Below the pieces are notes generated by a model. That model did no database searches. It saw only the letters and a list, made by a program, of their open reading frames with translations, and was not told where the DNA came from. A stretch of DNA of 11,406 nt, taken from assembly GCA_021732895.1 (NCBI GenBank), contig JAKFWE010000285.1, forward strand, positions 1 to 11,406, given 5' to 3'. Below, in pieces: positions 10,024 to 11,406 of the stretch. The stretch is from Allobosea sp. (GTDB taxonomy: Bacteria > Pseudomonadota > Alphaproteobacteria > Rhizobiales > Beijerinckiaceae). The position numbers and the translations under genes are program-made. How positions within the stretch are numbered: position 1 is the first letter of the stretch; every line of letters starts with the position of its first letter.

Positions 10024-10486
10024 AGCCGAACGGCGCGATCGCCTCGTCCTTGACCCGGTCCAGCGCCAGCGCCGTTCGGACGTTCCGGACATTGGGCAGC
10101 GCCGTCAGGTCGCCCACGAAGTCCTGAAACGCCTTCAGGTCGGGAGCGACGCATTTCAGGATGAAGTCGATGTCGCCCGACAGCGTCCAGCATTCGCGCA
10201 CCGCGTCCCAGGCGCGGATGCGGGCCTGGAAGGCCGCGAGATCGCTCTCGGCCTGACTGGCCAGATGCACGAAGGCGAAGCAGACCACCTCGAAGCCGAG
10301 CTTGCGCTCGTCGAGCAGCGCCCGGTAGCCGGTGATCAGCCCGGCCTCCTCCAGCGCCCGCACCCGGCGCAGGCAGGGCGGCGGCGAGATGCCGACCCGG
10401 CGCGCCAGCTCGACATTGGTCATGCGCCCGTCGGCCTGGAGCTCGCGCAGGATGCGCAGATCGATATCGTCGAGTTTCGCGCGCAC
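10022..10486 (-). CDS. Lrp/AsnC family transcriptional regulator
   Basis: A 154-residue protein of normal length for the family. The N-terminal helix-turn-helix domain (LDDIDLRILRELQADGRMTNVELARRVGIS..CLRRVRALEEAGLITGY, about 5-54) is followed by the effector-binding RAM/AsnC domain (about 60-150), with the typical VRECWTLSGDIDFILKCVAPD segment. These regulators usually respond to an amino acid and bind DNA as dimers, octamers or larger assemblies; the effector is not readable here. The frame is open to 10852, but homology starts at VRAKLDDIDL. GTG at 10486 has GAGG 6 nt upstream. The gene is divergent from the ELM1-family gene (139 bp between starts), and the shared region carries a long inverted repeat, so self-regulation and control of the neighbour are plausible. 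Confidence 0.92.
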   Translation of the reverse strand: MRAKLDDIDLRILRELQADGRMTNVELARRVGISPPPCLRRVRALEEAGLITGYRALLDERKLGFEVVCFAFVHLASQAESDLAAFQARIRAWDAVRECWTLSGDIDFILKCVAPDLKAFQDFVGDLTALPNVRNVRTALALDRVKDEAIAPFG

Positions 10487-10492
10487 GGGGAG

Positions 10493-10496
10493 CCTC
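10493..10496 (-). promoter_or_regulatory. Ribosome binding site selecting a GTG start for the Lrp-type gene
   Basis: GAGG on the minus strand sits 6 nt before GTG at 10486. No ATG lies near the start of the conserved helix-turn-helix domain, so this site together with homology sets the start codon. Confidence 0.6.
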
Positions 10497-10519
10497 GGAC
10501 AAGGTCGCGCTGGTGTAGA

Positions 10520-10548
10520 CGCGAGGCTTGCGCGATACAAGGCTCGCG
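10520..10548. promoter_or_regulatory. Inverted repeat in divergent promoter, candidate regulator operator
   Basis: CGCGAGGCTTG (10520-10530) and CAAGGCTCGCG (10538-10548) are reverse complements at 10 of 11 positions, with a 7-nt centre CGCGATA. The dyad lies 34 bp before the Lrp-type start and 77 bp before the ELM1-family start. On the minus strand its centre contains TTGTAT (10540-10535), and TCTACA (10519-10514) follows after 15 nt, a weak promoter match that the dyad would overlap. Lrp/AsnC proteins commonly regulate their own gene through dyads of this size, hence the call. Confidence 0.5.
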
Positions 10549-10615
10549 CCCAGGGTCGCTTCGCGCCCCGCCTTCCCCCGACCTTCCCCGGCGCGCGTGG
10601 CGGGAGGGAACCGCC

Positions 10616-10619
10616 GGAG
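10616..10619 (+). promoter_or_regulatory. Ribosome binding site selecting a GTG start for the ELM1-family gene
   Basis: GGAG sits 6 nt before the GTG at 10626. It supports that codon as the start, which gives the N-terminus VPADAIPTIWVLTDGKAGDE expected for the family. Confidence 0.6.
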
Positions 10620-10625
10620 CCCACC

Positions 10626-11406
10626 GTGCCTGCCGACGCCATCCCGACGATCTGGGTGCTGACCGACGGCAAGGCCGGCGACGAGGTGCAGTGCATCGGC
10701 GTCGCCGAGCGCCTCGGCGTGACGCCGCAGCTCCGCCGCGTCGCGCCGCGCAAGCCGTTCGCGTGGCTGATGCCGCGCGGGCCGATCGATCCGCGCGAGG
10801 GCCCTGAACGTGAAGGCAGCCCGATCCGCCCGCCCTTCCCCGACATCGTCATCGCCTCGGGCCGCCGCGCCGTCGCCTATGTCCGCGCGGTGAAGAAGGC
10901 GTCGAACGGCCGCTGTTTCACGGTCATCCTGAAAGACCCGCGCACGGGCGCGGGGGTCGCCGACCTGATCTGGGTGGCGGCTCATGACCGGCTGCGCGGC
11001 GAGAACGTGCTGGTGACGACGACCTCGCCGCACCGGCTGGCGCCCGGGCGGCTGGAGCAGGCGCGCGCCGAGCCGCCGGCCGCCTTCGCCGCGCTCGCAA
11101 AACCGCGCGCGGCCGTGCTGGTCGGCGGCGACAGCCGGCACCACCGCTTTCGGCCCGAGGACATCGCCCGCTTCGCCGGGCTGCTGGAGGATCTGGCGCG
11201 CTCGGGCGTGGCGCTGATGGGCTCGCGTTCGCGCCGCACCCCGCCGGCGCTCGACGCCGCCGTCGCCGCCGTCTTCGCCCGCCATGGCGGCTGGTGGTGG
11301 AACGGGACCGGCGAGAACCCCTACGTCGCGCTGCTCGCCAACGCCGACGCCATCGTCGCCACCGCCGACTCGACCAACATGATCGGCGAGGCGGCGGTGG
11401 CGACGA
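10626..11406 (+). CDS. ELM1/GtrOC1-like family protein (mitochondrial fission ELM1 family), 3' truncated
   Basis: The frame starts at GTG 10626 and runs off the window edge after about 260 residues without a stop. Conserved family elements are present: TDGKAGDEVQC near the N-terminus (13-23), IASGRRAV (76-83), ILKDPR (101-106), VLVGGDSRHHR (164-173), MGSRSRRTP (198-206), and ADAIVATADSTNMIGEAA (240-257). Bacterial members are fairly widespread in alphaproteobacteria, and plant ELM1 acts in mitochondrial fission. The fold resembles GT-B glycosyltransferases, and the glycine- and serine-rich C-terminal motif would fit nucleotide-sugar binding, but the bacterial reaction is not established. The expected length is around 320-340 residues, so roughly a fifth to a quarter is missing. 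It is divergent from the Lrp-type regulator. Confidence 0.85.
   Translation, partial: MPADAIPTIWVLTDGKAGDEVQCIGVAERLGVTPQLRRVAPRKPFAWLMPRGPIDPREGPEREGSPIRPPFPDIVIASGRRAVAYVRAVKKASNGRCFTVILKDPRTGAGVADLIWVAAHDRLRGENVLVTTTSPHRLAPGRLEQARAEPPAAFAALAKPRAAVLVGGDSRHHRFRPEDIARFAGLLEDLARSGVALMGSRSRRTPPALDAAVAAVFARHGGWWWNGTGENPYVALLANADAIVATADSTNMIGEAAVAT

Overview
The window looks like chromosomal DNA of a GC-rich alphaproteobacterium, most likely of the order Hyphomicrobiales (Rhizobiales). Three things suggest this: the carB-greA neighbourhood, a bacterial ELM1-family gene beside an Lrp/AsnC regulator, and strong G/C preference at third codon positions. A Bosea- or Methylobacterium-like genome would fit, but that is a guess from general resemblance.

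Left edge (1-1332). The 3' end of a larger gene, probably a VgrG-like type VI secretion spike protein, is followed by a complete DUF4280 PAAR-like gene. This looks like the end of a T6SS/contractile-injection spike module. About 295 bp with no recognisable gene follow, containing a few GC-rich inverted repeats.

Envelope and redox block (1333-3825, minus strand). Reading leftwards from about 3825 there is a small exported thioredoxin-like protein, a CcdA/DsbD-type membrane electron-transfer protein starting 5 bp after it, and, after a 118 bp gap, a cyclopropane-fatty-acid synthase family protein. The first two make a natural pair: CcdA carries electrons across the inner membrane and the exported thioredoxin uses them in the periplasm.

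Middle (3826-5386). A class I SAM-dependent methyltransferase gene (plus strand) diverges from the thioredoxin gene. It converges almost end to end on a GtrA-family four-helix membrane protein gene (minus strand). The gtrA start region carries a perfect 6-bp-stem inverted repeat and faces carB across a 236 bp intergenic region.

Core block (5387-9340, plus strand). Complete carB (large subunit of carbamoyl phosphate synthetase, pyrimidine and arginine biosynthesis) is followed by greA (transcript cleavage factor). carA is not in the window.

Right part (9341-11406). A small exported protein of unknown function with a glycine-rich loop converges on an Lrp/AsnC-family regulator gene, with an imperfect hairpin at the junction. 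The regulator gene diverges from an ELM1-family gene cut by the window edge. The 139 bp between those two start codons holds an 11+11 bp inverted repeat (one mismatch), a good candidate operator.

Most of the window is ordinary core genome. I do not see a clearly new multi-gene system. The items most worth checking are the inverted repeat at the regulator/ELM1 divergent promoter, the thioredoxin lacking its cis-proline paired with CcdA, and the exported protein of unknown function.
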